Positions 31,534 through 41,893 of a stretch of DNA of 64,000 bases are shown one piece after another (the stretch's first letter is position 1; each line of letters begins with the position of its first letter). The stretch is from Tricholomella constricta (Eukaryota > Basidiomycota > Agaricomycetes > Agaricales > Lyophyllaceae). The position numbers and the translations under genes are program-made. The notes under the pieces are model-generated. The model had not been told where the DNA came from, did not search any database, and saw only the letters and a program-made list of their open reading frames with translations. The DNA lies in assembly GCA_013368375.1 (NCBI GenBank), contig JAACJP010000033.1, positions 310,001 to 374,000 on the forward strand, read 5' to 3'.

Positions 31534-34506
31534 ATGTACCCAACCGCAGGAGCAAATTCAAGCAACGACGCGACTCGGGGCGGCGACAGCCGCACCGACT
31601 ATCAAAATATGGCCTCGGGATCGAGTCCAAAAGGGGAGGAGGTGCAGGGACGCGCGGAAAGCGCGCCCCCGCCCCCAACCTATATGGGCGTGCAGCCCCA
31701 AACATTTCAATACCCATCGGTTGGCCACATGAGCCAACTGCCCCACCAGGGGCAACCGCCCCATCAGGGGCAACAACTATACCCTATGGTTGGCCACATG
31801 AGCCAACCGCCCCAGCAGGGGCAACAACCACAGACGGGTGGGTTCTACCCACCGTCGATGGCATATCAACATATGCCATCAATGCAGAGCTTCATGGGGT
31901 ACCCACCACCGACGTGGTACCCCCAAATGGCCGCCCCAATCGTACCGCAAAATACGCGGTACAACGAGTCAGAGAAAATGGAGGTGGACGACCAAAGTCG
32001 TCAAAAAACACCTACTCCACCGACGCAAGTGGCGCGCAGCGAACCGGCGCGGCAATATGCCGCGCCATATGCAGACGAACAAAGAGGTTCGTTTGCGTCG
32101 AGTTCGCGGAGGCCGGCAGACGATCGCGCAGCGTCGTCTGCGTCAAGTTCGAGGAGACCATTCGCAGATGATGGTCTCCTTTCGTCTATCTTGGACCGAT
32201 TGGAAGACGCGGGTATTCACCGCGAGTTTTGTGATTTCTTGGACGACGGGATGGCGCAGCTGGTTGTAACCCAGCTGCTTGATGCGTACGATGGAGCTCG
32301 CACGGACTTGAGACGCGTGAAGGCGAGAGAGTCGGCCATGGCTGAGCAACTCAGCCTGGCAAAAAAGCGACCGGCAGTGGCGTCGCCAGATCGCGGGGAG
32401 GGACCATCGTCCCGACCCATGAAAAGACAGCAGACCGAGGTGCGGCGAGAAGAACGCACCTTATATGAACCCAGGCGTCAGGAACGACGCCCGGAACAAG
32501 AGTATCGGCGGTTCGACCGCCATCCCGACCAAGAAGTGTGGCGTGATGAGCGCCCACTTGATTATGGTCCTCAACGAGAGGAGCGTCGCGAGGACCGAGG
32601 GACGCGCGAAGTGCGTCCCTTACCGGCTCGAGAAGTCGAACGAAGGGCGTCGACATCGTCGACATCCGCGGTGCAGGCACCGCAACAGCAACAGACAGCG
32701 GGAGCATTACTCCCACTACCGACCCCGGGAGAAAGCCGGGTACGGAACCCAGAGAGAGGTTCCCAAAAGAAGGAACCTGTTGGCAAGTATACCTTGCCGG
32801 CACCATCGCCTGCACCACCCACTACGATGGTGCAGCCCCCATCGCCTCCGCCAAAGGGCAAAGGCAAACAAAAGGCGTCTGACCCGTACGCCGAATTTAT
32901 GGACGAGTCGGACTACGGCGAGTCCTCCGACGACGAGAAACCCGTCAGCAAGAAGAAGGCTGCCGGGCAAAAGCAGCATCGCGAGAATATGGCTCGCAAA
33001 GCTGAGAAGGAGGCGCCGGGACGGATCCCTGAAGAGCTTGGGGTGGTCTTTATCAACGGCCGCCACGAGCGGGACAACCGCTTCTGGGATATGGTGTCGC
33101 GGACGGTATATGTGTCGTCCGCCCAGAATCGTGCCTTTGCGCTAGGCACAGCAGCTCGCGTCTCAGAGAGCGAGCTAGGGACGGGACAAAACTCCCGTCC
33201 CTCAGATGGACGGCTGTATGCCGTCGCACCACGTGGGTTCCCAATGAACCCCCGTGAAGTTGATCAGCTCTATGAGCTGATCAATAACCGACGCCATGGG
33301 GTGAGGGATGAAGAGCGGGCCGAGGCCTTTATGCTCTTCAGAGAATTCCGTCGGATCACCCTATCGGTCGCGCCTCACTTGCGCGACCGAGCCATGGCTC
33401 GTGCAGCCATGGACGAATTCCGCAGCGTCTCACGACCGTTCAGTGAACGGTCACCCATCTGGAATGCCCCGGTCATTAGAAGGCCGGGTAAAGCATTCGA
33501 ATATCGGCATGACAAGCCGACACGAGGAGCTGGTCTCCCCCAACCCGGCCCAGCTCATGCATTGGATGTCGAACATTGGTGTCGACATATGATTCACCAT
33601 GGGCGTATTGGTTCTAAGAACCAATATGGAGGTATCGTAATGGACTACCGGTTCCGCGTTCATCGTCGCGGGACCTGGGGCTACTTACTGGCGAACGTAT
33701 TGTCGCCAGTAACTCATAGTATGCGGGCATGGTTTATGCGAATTTTCGCAACCATTACCGCACGGCCATACTTCTATGCAGAAGCGGTGGCGGCCCATAA
33801 CGAGGCCAACCCTGATCGGCCGTTCACGCCGATTACCGGACCCGAGGTTATTATCCCTCGGATCCAACCTACCGCTCCCGAAGGGCGGTTGACGGAACAA
33901 GGTGTCCTACAACACCTTATTAACAGTGGTATTCCAATTAGTTGGATAAACCACAGCTATACTTATGGTCTACACTATTTAGACCATAACTACTCTACTG
34001 CAGGTCCTCATAAGGACCTGTTCCACAATGTTGACGACGATCGCGTTCGTCGACTCGATCAATTGGGCGTGCCACCCGCCATTCCGGAATGGGACGGGTG
34101 GTACCATCCCACTACCGACGACATCACGCGCATTCAAACGTTAATGCGCTTGGAGTTTCAGAACGAGGGGCTGGATTGTTTATCCAGCGTGGAATGGATG
34201 TTTGTGGGTGAAGACCCACATTTCCGAGAACTCCGTGTTCGGAGAGGGGAGTTTCCCCCTCCGGACCTGCACACTCCCGCTCCATCGGGATCGACGTCTA
34301 CCAACGTCGAAATGGCGGACCCGGCGGCACTCACACCTGCCCCCGCGACACCCTCCACAGTCGTGGCAGCTCCAATAGGAGCTACCGAAACCCAAGTGGA
34401 CCCCGTGTCGGCCCTCACAGGGCCTCTATCACTGGCAGTGATTACCACTAGCCAGGGTCCGGTGGAATCCAACCCCACCGACCCCGACACAGTGATGGAG
34501 TCATAG
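31534..34506 (+). CDS. Element A third ORF (additional ORF downstream of pol), unknown
   Basis: About 990 aa from ATG 31534, starting 125 bp after the pol stop on the same strand. The first ~130 residues are Pro/Gln-rich with tandem repeats around VGHMSQ-PHQGQ. A helical region around residues 215-280 (LDRLEDAGIHREFCDFLDDG) and a long Arg/Glu-rich stretch follow. The second half, from about residue 500, is globular and most conserved with copy B (FINGRHERDNRFWDM, HALDVEHWCRHMIHHGRI, MDYRFRVHRRGTWGYLLANV, WDGWYHPTTDDITRIQTLM). No signal peptide or TM helix, so not a typical env. Function unknown. Confidence 0.85.
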   Translation: MYPTAGANSSNDATRGGDSRTDYQNMASGSSPKGEEVQGRAESAPPPPTYMGVQPQTFQYPSVGHMSQLPHQGQPPHQGQQLYPMVGHMSQPPQQGQQPQTGGFYPPSMAYQHMPSMQSFMGYPPPTWYPQMAAPIVPQNTRYNESEKMEVDDQSRQKTPTPPTQVARSEPARQYAAPYADEQRGSFASSSRRPADDRAASSASSSRRPFADDGLLSSILDRLEDAGIHREFCDFLDDGMAQLVVTQLLDAYDGARTDLRRVKARESAMAEQLSLAKKRPAVASPDRGEGPSSRPMKRQQTEVRREERTLYEPRRQERRPEQEYRRFDRHPDQEVWRDERPLDYGPQREERREDRGTREVRPLPAREVERRASTSSTSAVQAPQQQQTAGALLPLPTPGESRVRNPERGSQKKEPVGKYTLPAPSPAPPTTMVQPPSPPPKGKGKQKASDPYAEFMDESDYGESSDDEKPVSKKKAAGQKQHRENMARKAEKEAPGRIPEELGVVFINGRHERDNRFWDMVSRTVYVSSAQNRAFALGTAARVSESELGTGQNSRPSDGRLYAVAPRGFPMNPREVDQLYELINNRRHGVRDEERAEAFMLFREFRRITLSVAPHLRDRAMARAAMDEFRSVSRPFSERSPIWNAPVIRRPGKAFEYRHDKPTRGAGLPQPGPAHALDVEHWCRHMIHHGRIGSKNQYGGIVMDYRFRVHRRGTWGYLLANVLSPVTHSMRAWFMRIFATITARPYFYAEAVAAHNEANPDRPFTPITGPEVIIPRIQPTAPEGRLTEQGVLQHLINSGIPISWINHSYTYGLHYLDHNYSTAGPHKDLFHNVDDDRVRRLDQLGVPPAIPEWDGWYHPTTDDITRIQTLMRLEFQNEGLDCLSSVEWMFVGEDPHFRELRVRRGEFPPPDLHTPAPSGSTSTNVEMADPAALTPAPATPSTVVAAPIGATETQVDPVSALTGPLSLAVITTSQGPVESNPTDPDTVMES

Positions 34507-34870
34507 GTCGGGGAGACAACTTAATCCCCCCGTCAACGAACCGACCTCGACACGCAGGAGGTATCGTCGGGACGACCGCCATTGTCAGGTGTAGACCACC
34601 TTACTCCCGAGGAGCAAACCGCAGGTCGCGTACTCACATATACGCAACACCGGATGTCCTCAATCCCAGGCCACCTCGAGCGGCACTTGGAGGCCGTGTA
34701 GTGGAACTATTGTCTCCACTATGTATTCGGTCATGAATACGTACCAGTAATACGTATGTCTGTGCAGGCGATATTGGGTGTAGGTCGCCGGGACCTACAC
34801 CCTCCCTCTTGCCTTAATTTATTATTACTTATTGCATTACTCCCTGGTGAAGATCGCTACTAGCGATCTT

Positions 34871-34881
34871 AAAGGGGGGTA
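34871..34881 (+). promoter_or_regulatory. Polypurine tract of element A
   Basis: aaaggggggt directly before the 3' LTR, preceded by the hairpin aagatcgct-act-agcgatctt (34851-34871). The tract is also kept in copy B (38602-38612). Expected primer site for plus-strand synthesis. Confidence 0.8.
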
Positions 34882-35103
34882 TGTAAGGGCGCTTACTATC
34901 TTATCGACTAATTTGATCTAATCGTATCTTATCGACACGATTATGCTATTGTTTGGCAACACCTTCCGGTGTTGCCTATTTAATCCTTTACATTACATAA
35001 TTAAATAGAAAACCTTGTACACCTATACGTAGCAATCGACAGACTTGTCAAGCTTACGTCTAGTGTGAACAACAAGGTCCCCAAATTCTGTAACCCCGTT
35101 ACA
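34882..35103 (+). repeat. 3' LTR of element A
   Basis: 222 bp, identical by eye to the copy at 24093-24314; followed by the target duplication cgtac. Confidence 0.95.
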
Positions 35104-35545
35104 CGTACATACTTATATCTTCCTGTCGCTACCTCCCCCTCCCAGCGCGCGCCCGATCCCGACTCCCGACGTCCCGGAGTCGGTCGCCCAATCTCGTGCC
35201 CACACCCTGAGCCACGAGGATCGGACAGCGTCACAAACGTGTACATACACGCGCCGCTGACCATCCAATACCATTTACGTACCATGCACCCCAGAGGACC
35301 GGCCCTCACGTACCATACTCGTATATAGTCGTCCTCCTGACATGGGGGAATCCTTTACTCTATTCTCATTGGATTCCCCTCTGCCAGGTAGGCCATACTT
35401 ACGTTCTCTCTATCGTACATAATATAACATTGGATTCCCCTCTGCCAGTACAACTAAGCTCTGCTCAGAGGTCGCCCTAACAGGTGTAGGTTGAATACTT
35501 TCCTTGGTGTTTCTCAAGCTTGGTGTCTTGATAATATCATCACAG

Positions 35546-35876
35546 TGTTAGAATCTTTACCGTAGGGTTCACTATAAGTGACCGTTAAGTGATCCTTAGT
35601 CTCGTATAATCGACTAATATATTTGTGTGGACCCGTACCTATAAGTGACCGTTAAGTGATCTACACTAATAGTCAGTTCTGTGTCCGTTGTAAGGTAAGT
35701 GTAAGTAACTCACCCTTACTCTCGTATAATCGACTAAGGGTATCTAATGGTATGGTAAGGTATATGTATGTATAGTACTGTAACAAAGAGTCTTTGTGGT
35801 AAGTCAGAAAGGGACAAAGACCGTGAATGATCGAGCCGACACAAAGGGCGTGTTCGGTGCTCTCAACATTCCAACA
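35546..35876 (-). repeat. 3' LTR of the copia element
   Basis: 331 bp, tgttagaat...ccaaca. Contains two copies of ctataagtgaccgttaagtg ~80 bp apart. Differs from the other LTR at about half a dozen places. Confidence 0.9.
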
Positions 35877-35924
35877 CTCCTCCTCACCGAACACATACTC
35901 CTCCTCGAATAGAACCTTGGTAGC

Positions 35925-37241
35925 CTAGAATAATCCTAGCAGCGCGCGGAAGCGGACGAATAACAGTCGTTCGAGTGGCTTTGTAAATAGATCAGCGACA
36001 TTATTTTTTGTGTTAATATACCGGACATTTATCTCCTGGGATTGGACGCGCTCGCGCAGGAAGTGGTACTTGATGTCAACGTGTTTGATGCGCGCGTGGA
36101 AGAGCGAATCTTCTGATAGGTTGATCGCAGCGTTGTTATCGCAGAGAATGGTGGTGGGGGTGGGTGCTTCATAGCCGATCGCATTTAGCAGTGCTCGAAG
36201 CCAGATGCATTCCTGTGCCGTTTCGAATGTAGCCATGTACTCTGCTTCGCAAGATGATGCTGCGACCATCTTTTGTTTCTGCGCTGCCCAGGAAATAGCG
36301 CCCGAGAGCCGAGGCTCCAAGTGTAGCCGCCGATGCTGCATCGGGTGTCAAGGCAGTTCACCCAGTCTGAAACGGTAAATCCGATGAGGGATACGGGCAG
36401 TTTCCCCCCGAGATGGAGTTTAAGGTCACGGGTGCCTTTGAGGTAGCGGACCAGGCAGATTGCGCCGTTCCAGTGTATGGTTGAGTAGGAATCTATGAAC
36501 TGCGTGAGCTGTTGAACGGCAAATGCGATGTCTGGCCTTGTGGAGATGGCTATGTATAGAAGGCACCCGACGAGGGAGCAGTAGGGAAGTTTTGCGACGG
36601 CGGTTTGTTCGTCTGGGGATAGGGATGCGCGATCTACTCGCCAAAGCTTTAGGCCGTTCTCCACGGGGAGCGACAGTGGGGTGGCATCTTGTTGGCAGAA
36701 GAGATGGATTGTTTGTCGATGAGGGCGGTTTGAGATAGTTTGACGGTGTTGTTGGGGCGGTCCCATTCTATTGCGATCCCTACGACGAATTTGGGGGTAC
36801 ATAGATCGGATATGGTCCAGGCAGTGCGCATTTGCTCCTTGAAGCGAATGTTCTCAGCTTCGTTACGAGAAAATCGTCTACATGGATGGCTGCGATGATA
36901 GTGCCTGTGTCAGTTTTGCGGTAGTAGATGCACGATTCACATGCTAGACGGGTGAACCCCCAGACGATTATGTTGTCGTTCAAGGTTTTGTTCCATATAC
37001 GTCCGCTTTGCTTCATGCCGTAGAGTCCCCACACTAAGCACCAGACCCATCCCTTCTTCCTCAAATCCGGGCAGCTGTTCCATGTATTGGATTTTGTCAG
37101 TGGGCAGAAGGCCATAGAGGAAGGCAGTTTTGATGTCAATCTGCATAGCGTGCCATCCTTTAGTAGCGGCGAGGTGTAGGAGTACTCGCCATGATTCCAT
37201 TCATGCAGTCGGTGAGGTTGTTTTGGTGTAATCCTTCCCAT
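35925..37241 (-). pseudogene. Copia reverse transcriptase and RNase H remnant
   Basis: Split over three frames. RT signs: MQIDIKTAFLYG (near 37140), the catalytic HVDDFLV variant of YVDD (near 36880), and STRPDIAFAVQQL (near 36530). RNase H signs at the C-terminus: SSCEAEYMA, ILCDNNAAI, HVDIKYHFLRE and ADLFTKPL. At least three frameshifts. In the active site His replaces Tyr before VDD. Not functional as it stands. Confidence 0.85.
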
Positions 37242-38376
37242 AGATTTGCTCGTATCCTTTGAAGACGAGCCTAACTTTGAATTGCACAGGTTTACCGTTT
37301 TCGTCGCGTTTAATTTTGAATACGGGTTGTCCTTTTCTGACCTTCTGGCCCTGTGGGACTTCTGAGCAGGAGATTAGTTTGTATACCCCCATATCCTTCA
37401 GTGACTGGAGTTCCTCTCTGTATCCCTTCTCCCATTCCGCTGCATCCGCTGACCTTTTCGCCTCTTCCCAAGTTTTCGGCTTGTCCTCGAATTCTAGGTC
37501 CCTCAGATCGATTCCTCCAGCATCAATGATGGCTGCCAAGGCTTGATCATGATCAGGGTCAGATTGATGGGGTTCAGGTCCTCGGTCCTCAGGGTTCGGT
37601 GCTGGGTCGGCTATTATGGCGTCATTGATCAATGCCTCGCGCCGTTCTATCCTGGCTTCTTTGACGCGTTCTGCACTTGCCTTTGACTCTGCGACAGCGT
37701 GTCCTATGTGGGTGATGCTGGTAGAATCTGCTTTCTGTGATGGTTGCATTGCCCTTCCTGAGCGTCTGGGTTCTGCTGGTGGTTCTGGTGGAATGGGTTC
37801 GGCTTGGACGGGTGCTGGGTAGAAGTCGTCTTCGTCACCGTTGTCCATGGTGAGTGGCTCAGTTGTTGCGTCTTTGCTGATCTCTTGTATTGTTGCAGGT
37901 ACGTGTTCGGCTGGTTGGGGTATATCTTGGAGGTGGCCGTTGTGACTCTCGAGGAACTGGACATGGTAGGAGCTGTAGACTTTGCCAGATGGTTTGTGAT
38001 AACACCTGTATTCTTTCGCATTGGGATTATAGCCAATGAGGACACACTCGATTGATCGTTCATAGATCTTTGGGTTGTTTCAGTTCTGAATGAGAACGAA
38101 GGCCCGACATCCGATTTCTCTCATGTATGAGTAGTTTGGTGGCCGATCGTGCCATGCTTCATATGCGAATTTCCCTTTGAGAGATTTGGTGGCTGTCTTT
38201 TCATGTAAGTGGCATGCAATGAGATAGAACTCGTCCCACATGTTGGGCGGGCATCCGGCTGCGATTCACATTGTGAGAGCTTTGTTGAGGAGCATACAGT
38301 GCATGTGTTCGACTCGGCCCATATGTGCTGATGTGTACGGTGCGCTGAATTGTTGTGCGCCGCCTTGTGCTTTGAG
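37201..38376 (-). pseudogene. Copia integrase C-terminal part and linker remnant
   Basis: Contains the post-integrase region: KFAYEAWHDR and GCRAFVLI near 38100-38200, a long acidic Pro-rich linker with RRSGR (near 37760), and the start of RT (QSLKDMGVYKL, FKVRLVFKGY). Interrupted by stops near 38080 and 38260. It is the continuation, across element B, of the fragment at 49209-49720. Confidence 0.8.
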
Positions 38377-38381
38377 CCATG

Positions 38382-38601
38382 TGTAACGGGGTTACAGAAT
38401 TTGGGACCTTGTTGTTCACACTAGACGTAAGCTTGACAAGTCTGTCGATTGCTACGTATAGGTGTACAAGGTTGTTTATACTTAATTAATGTAATGAATT
38501 AAATAGGCAACACCAGAAGGTGTTGCCAAACAATAGCGTAATCGTCTCGATAAGATACGATTAGATAACCAAGATTAGATAAGATAGTGGGCGTCCTTAC
38601 A
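38382..38601 (-). repeat. 3' LTR of element B
   Basis: 220 bp. About 120 bp at the R/U5 end match the LTR of A nearly perfectly, whereas the U3 part is clearly diverged. Confidence 0.93.
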
Positions 38602-38939
38602 TACCCCCCTTTAAGATCGCGTGTAGCGATCTTCACCAGGGAGTTGGGCAGAAAAAGAGAGTAAAAGGAGGGTCTAGGTCCCGGCGACCTAGACCTATCA
38701 AATAATGCAAGAATACGTAGGTATAATACGTATTCTTGACTTAACGAGTAGTGGATGCATTAGCGCCACTGCACGGCCTCAAAGTGCCGTGCGGCAAAGA
38801 ATGGTGGTGAGGACATCCAATGTTGCGTTAATACGCAACCTGCGGATTGCTCCTCGGGAGTCAGGTGGTCTGCACCTGACAATGGCGGTCGGCCCGGCGG
38901 TACGCCCTACGTGTCGAGGTCGGTTCGTTGACGGGGGGA

Positions 38940-41765
38940 TTAAGTTGTCTCCCCGACTGTGGAGGGTGTCGCGGGGGCAGGTATAGCTGCCGCCGGGTCC
39001 GCCATTTCGACGTTGATGGACGTCGATCCCGATGAAGCTGGGTGATGCAGGCCTGGGGGGAGATATTCCCCCACCCGAACACGGAGTCCTCGGAAGTGTG
39101 GGTCTTCACCCACAAACATCCATTCCGAACTCACTAGACAGTCTAGTGATTCGGTCTGGAATTCCACGTGCATCAGTGTTTGGATGCGCGTGATGTCATC
39201 GGTGGTGGGATGGTACCACCCATCCCACTCAGGGATGGCGGGCGGAACACCCATTTCATCTAGACGACGAACTCGATCGTCGTCAACATTGCGGAACAGG
39301 TCCTTATAGGGACCTGAGTTAGAGTAGTTATGGTCCAAATAATGTAGACCATAAGTGTAGCTATGGTGTATCCAGCTTACTGGAATACCAATGTTGATAA
39401 GGTGTTGCAAGACACCTTGTTCAGTGATCCGCACCTCCGGAGGGATCACTTGGATGTGAGGTATGGTAACCTCAGGGCCTTCGATCGGTGTGAAAGGCCG
39501 ATCTGGGTTGGCCTCGTTATAGGCAGCCACAGCCTCTGCGTAGAGGTATGGCCGCGCAGTAATGGTCGCGAAAAGTCGCATGAACCATGACCGCATGCTG
39601 TGGGTAGTTGGCGCTAGTACATTCGCCAACAAGTATCCCCAAGTTCCGCGCCTATGTACGCGGAACCGGTAGTCCATGACGATTCCTCCGTATTGGTTCT
39701 TTGAACCAATACGCCCATGGTGAATCATATGTCGGCACCAGTGCTCGACATCGAGGGCATGGTCGGGGCCTGGCTGAGGCAGGCCAGCGCCTCGTGTAGG
39801 CTTGTCCGGCCTATATTCGAATGCCCTCCCAGGCCACCTAATTGGCGCGGCCTGCCAAATGGGTGACCGTGTATCGAACGGTCGGTTGACGCTTCTAAAT
39901 TCATCCATGGCTGCTCGAGCCATGGATCGGTCGCGCAAATGGGGCGCTACCGAGAGGGAGACTCGCCAGAACTCCCTAAAGAGCATAAAGGCCTCTGCCC
40001 GCTCTTCATCCGTCACGCCGGGGCGCCGATCGTTGATCAGTGCATACAACTGATCAACTTCACGAGGGTTCATTGGGAACCCGCGTGGTGCGACGGCATA
40101 TAGCCGTCCCGATGGGGGACGAGAATTGTGTCCCGTCCCCAACTCGCTTTCGGACACTCGCGCTGCGGTGCCTAGTGCGTAGGCACGATTCTGGGCGGAC
40201 GATACATATATCGTCCGCACTAGCATATCCCAAAAACGGTTGTCCCTCTCGTGGCGGTCGTTGATGAAGACCACCCCGAGCTCGTCAGGGATCCGCCCCG
40301 GCATCTCCTTCTCAGCTTTGCGAGCCATATTCTCGCGATGCTGCTTTTGCCCGGCAGCCTTCTTCTTGCTGACAGGCTTGTCGTCGTCAGACGACTCGCC
40401 CCAGTCCGATTCATCCATAGCCTCGGCATATGGATCCGATGCCTTCTGTTTGCCTTTGGATGGCGGCGTTGGGGGCTGCACCATCGTACTAGGTGGTGCA
40501 GGGGCTGGCGCTGGCAAAGTATATTTGCCAACAGGTTCCTTCTTCTGAGAACCTCGTTCTGGGTTCCGCACCCGGCTTTCTCCCGGGGGCGGTAACGCTC
40601 CGGATAGGTTTTGCGGCTTTGCTTCCGCTGACGTCGACGATGTCGACGCCGTGCGCTCGATTTCTCGAGCAGGTAAGGGGCGCACTTCGCGCGTCCCTTG
40701 ATCCTCTCGGCGCTCTTCCCGTTGAGAACCATAATCAAGTGGGCGTTCGTCACGCCACACTTCCTGGTCGGGGTGGCGGTTGTACCGCCGATTCTCCTGT
40801 TCCAGGCGTCGTTCCGGACGCCTGGGCTCGCTCCTCTCTTGTCGTCGCGGCTCGTATGAGGTGCGTTCTTCTCGACGCACCTCCATTTGCTGCCTTTTTA
40901 TGGGTCGGGACGATGGTCCCTCCCCGCGATCCGGCGATGCTACTGCCGGCCGTTTTCTTGCCAGGCTGAGTTGCTCAGCCATGGCCGCTTCTCTCGCTTT
41001 CACGCGTCTCAAATCCGCGCAAACTCCATCGTATGCATCAAGCAGCTGGGTTATAACCAGCTGCGCCATTCCATCGTCCAAGAAATCACAAAATTCGCGG
41101 TGAATACCCGCGTCTTCCAATCGATCCAAGAGAGAAGAAAGGAGACCATCGTCTGCGAATGGTCTCCTCGAACTTGACGCAGGCGATACTCTACGATCGT
41201 CTGCCATCCTCCGCGAACTCGACGCCGACGACGCTTTGTCGTCTGCATTCGGTGCAACATGTTGCCGCACCGGTTCGCCGCGCACCACTTGCGCCGGCGG
41301 GACATTTGCTTGCAGACGACTTTGGTCGTCTACCTCCATCTTCTCCGATTCGTTGTACCGCGTATTGTGCGGTACAGGCTGCATGGGCATTTGGGGGTAC
41401 CACGTCGGTTGCGGGTACCCCATGAAACCCGCCATTGATGGCATCTGTTGGAATGCCAGCCCTGGCGGGTAAAAACCACCCATAGGTGGTTGTTGCCCTT
41501 GGTGGTGCGGTTGGCTCATATGGCCAACCGTCGGAAATGTTTGTTGCCCCTGATGGGGCGGTTGGCTCATATGGCCAACCGGAGGATATTGGTATAATTG
41601 GGGCTGCGAGCCCATGTAAGTTGGGGGCAGGGGCGCATTTTCCGCGCGCCCCTGCGCTCCCTCCCCACTTGAACTCGGCCCCGGGTTCAAATTTTGCTGG
41701 TCGGTGCGGCTGTCGCCGCCCCGAATCGCGTCGTTGCTGGAGGTTGGTACTTGGCTGGGGTACAT
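38940..41765 (-). CDS. Element B third ORF, unknown
   Basis: 941 aa from ATG 41765. Same layout as the ORF at 31534-34506: Pro/Gln repeats with VGHMSQP, a predicted helix with LDRLEDAGIHREF, an Arg/Glu-rich middle and a conserved C-terminal half. It differs by several indels in the disordered parts but keeps its frame throughout, which suggests it was under selection while the element was active. Confidence 0.85.
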   Translation of the reverse strand: MYPSQVPTSSNDAIRGGDSRTDQQNLNPGPSSSGEGAQGRAENAPLPPTYMGSQPQLYQYPPVGHMSQPPHQGQQTFPTVGHMSQPHHQGQQPPMGGFYPPGLAFQQMPSMAGFMGYPQPTWYPQMPMQPVPHNTRYNESEKMEVDDQSRLQANVPPAQVVRGEPVRQHVAPNADDKASSASSSRRMADDRRVSPASSSRRPFADDGLLSSLLDRLEDAGIHREFCDFLDDGMAQLVITQLLDAYDGVCADLRRVKAREAAMAEQLSLARKRPAVASPDRGEGPSSRPIKRQQMEVRREERTSYEPRRQERSEPRRPERRLEQENRRYNRHPDQEVWRDERPLDYGSQREERREDQGTREVRPLPAREIERTASTSSTSAEAKPQNLSGALPPPGESRVRNPERGSQKKEPVGKYTLPAPAPAPPSTMVQPPTPPSKGKQKASDPYAEAMDESDWGESSDDDKPVSKKKAAGQKQHRENMARKAEKEMPGRIPDELGVVFINDRHERDNRFWDMLVRTIYVSSAQNRAYALGTAARVSESELGTGHNSRPPSGRLYAVAPRGFPMNPREVDQLYALINDRRPGVTDEERAEAFMLFREFWRVSLSVAPHLRDRSMARAAMDEFRSVNRPFDTRSPIWQAAPIRWPGRAFEYRPDKPTRGAGLPQPGPDHALDVEHWCRHMIHHGRIGSKNQYGGIVMDYRFRVHRRGTWGYLLANVLAPTTHSMRSWFMRLFATITARPYLYAEAVAAYNEANPDRPFTPIEGPEVTIPHIQVIPPEVRITEQGVLQHLINIGIPVSWIHHSYTYGLHYLDHNYSNSGPYKDLFRNVDDDRVRRLDEMGVPPAIPEWDGWYHPTTDDITRIQTLMHVEFQTESLDCLVSSEWMFVGEDPHFRGLRVRVGEYLPPGLHHPASSGSTSINVEMADPAAAIPAPATPSTVGETT

Positions 41766-41893
41766 GTTGGTTTGTGTTGAGAGGGTTGAAAATCGGTTGC
41801 GCGTCTAGCGCCAAACATATTTAACCTTCTGTCATAACTTTTGATGGTTATGTAATTTTCTTGATCGCCGTGGTCACATGACCGCGCCACATT

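Larger units (their letters stand above)
24093..35103 (+). mobile_element. Complete Ty3/gypsy retrotransposon A (11.0 kb)
   Basis: Bounded by 222-bp LTRs that I read as identical (24093-24314 and 34882-35103) and by the 5-bp duplication cgtac (24088-24092 and 35104-35108). It encodes gag-protease, an in-frame UGA, pol (RT, RNase H, integrase, chromodomain-like end) and a third ORF. A polypurine tract (aaaggggggta) precedes the 3' LTR. All frames are open, so it may still be active. No canonical tRNA-CCA primer site follows the 5' LTR; a T-run and aagctacc do, also in copy B. Short hairpins fill the whole element (see findings). Confidence 0.95.
23975..35482. mobile_element. Solo LTR E, 492 bp, split by element A
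   Basis: The ends are TGTTAGGGG... and ...CCCTAACA, flanked by the 5-bp duplication ggtgt at 23970-23974 and 35483-35487. Element A with its own duplication is inserted inside, so only 23975-24092 and 35104-35482 belong to E (492 bp after removing A and one target copy). A direct repeat of cattggattcccctctgcca (35368 and 35430) lies in its right part. A diverged relative in opposite orientation is at 63331-63719. Confidence 0.85.

Noticed and set aside
31534..34506. Third ORF as env glycoprotein
   Set aside because: No signal peptide, no transmembrane helix and few Cys; position alone is not enough.
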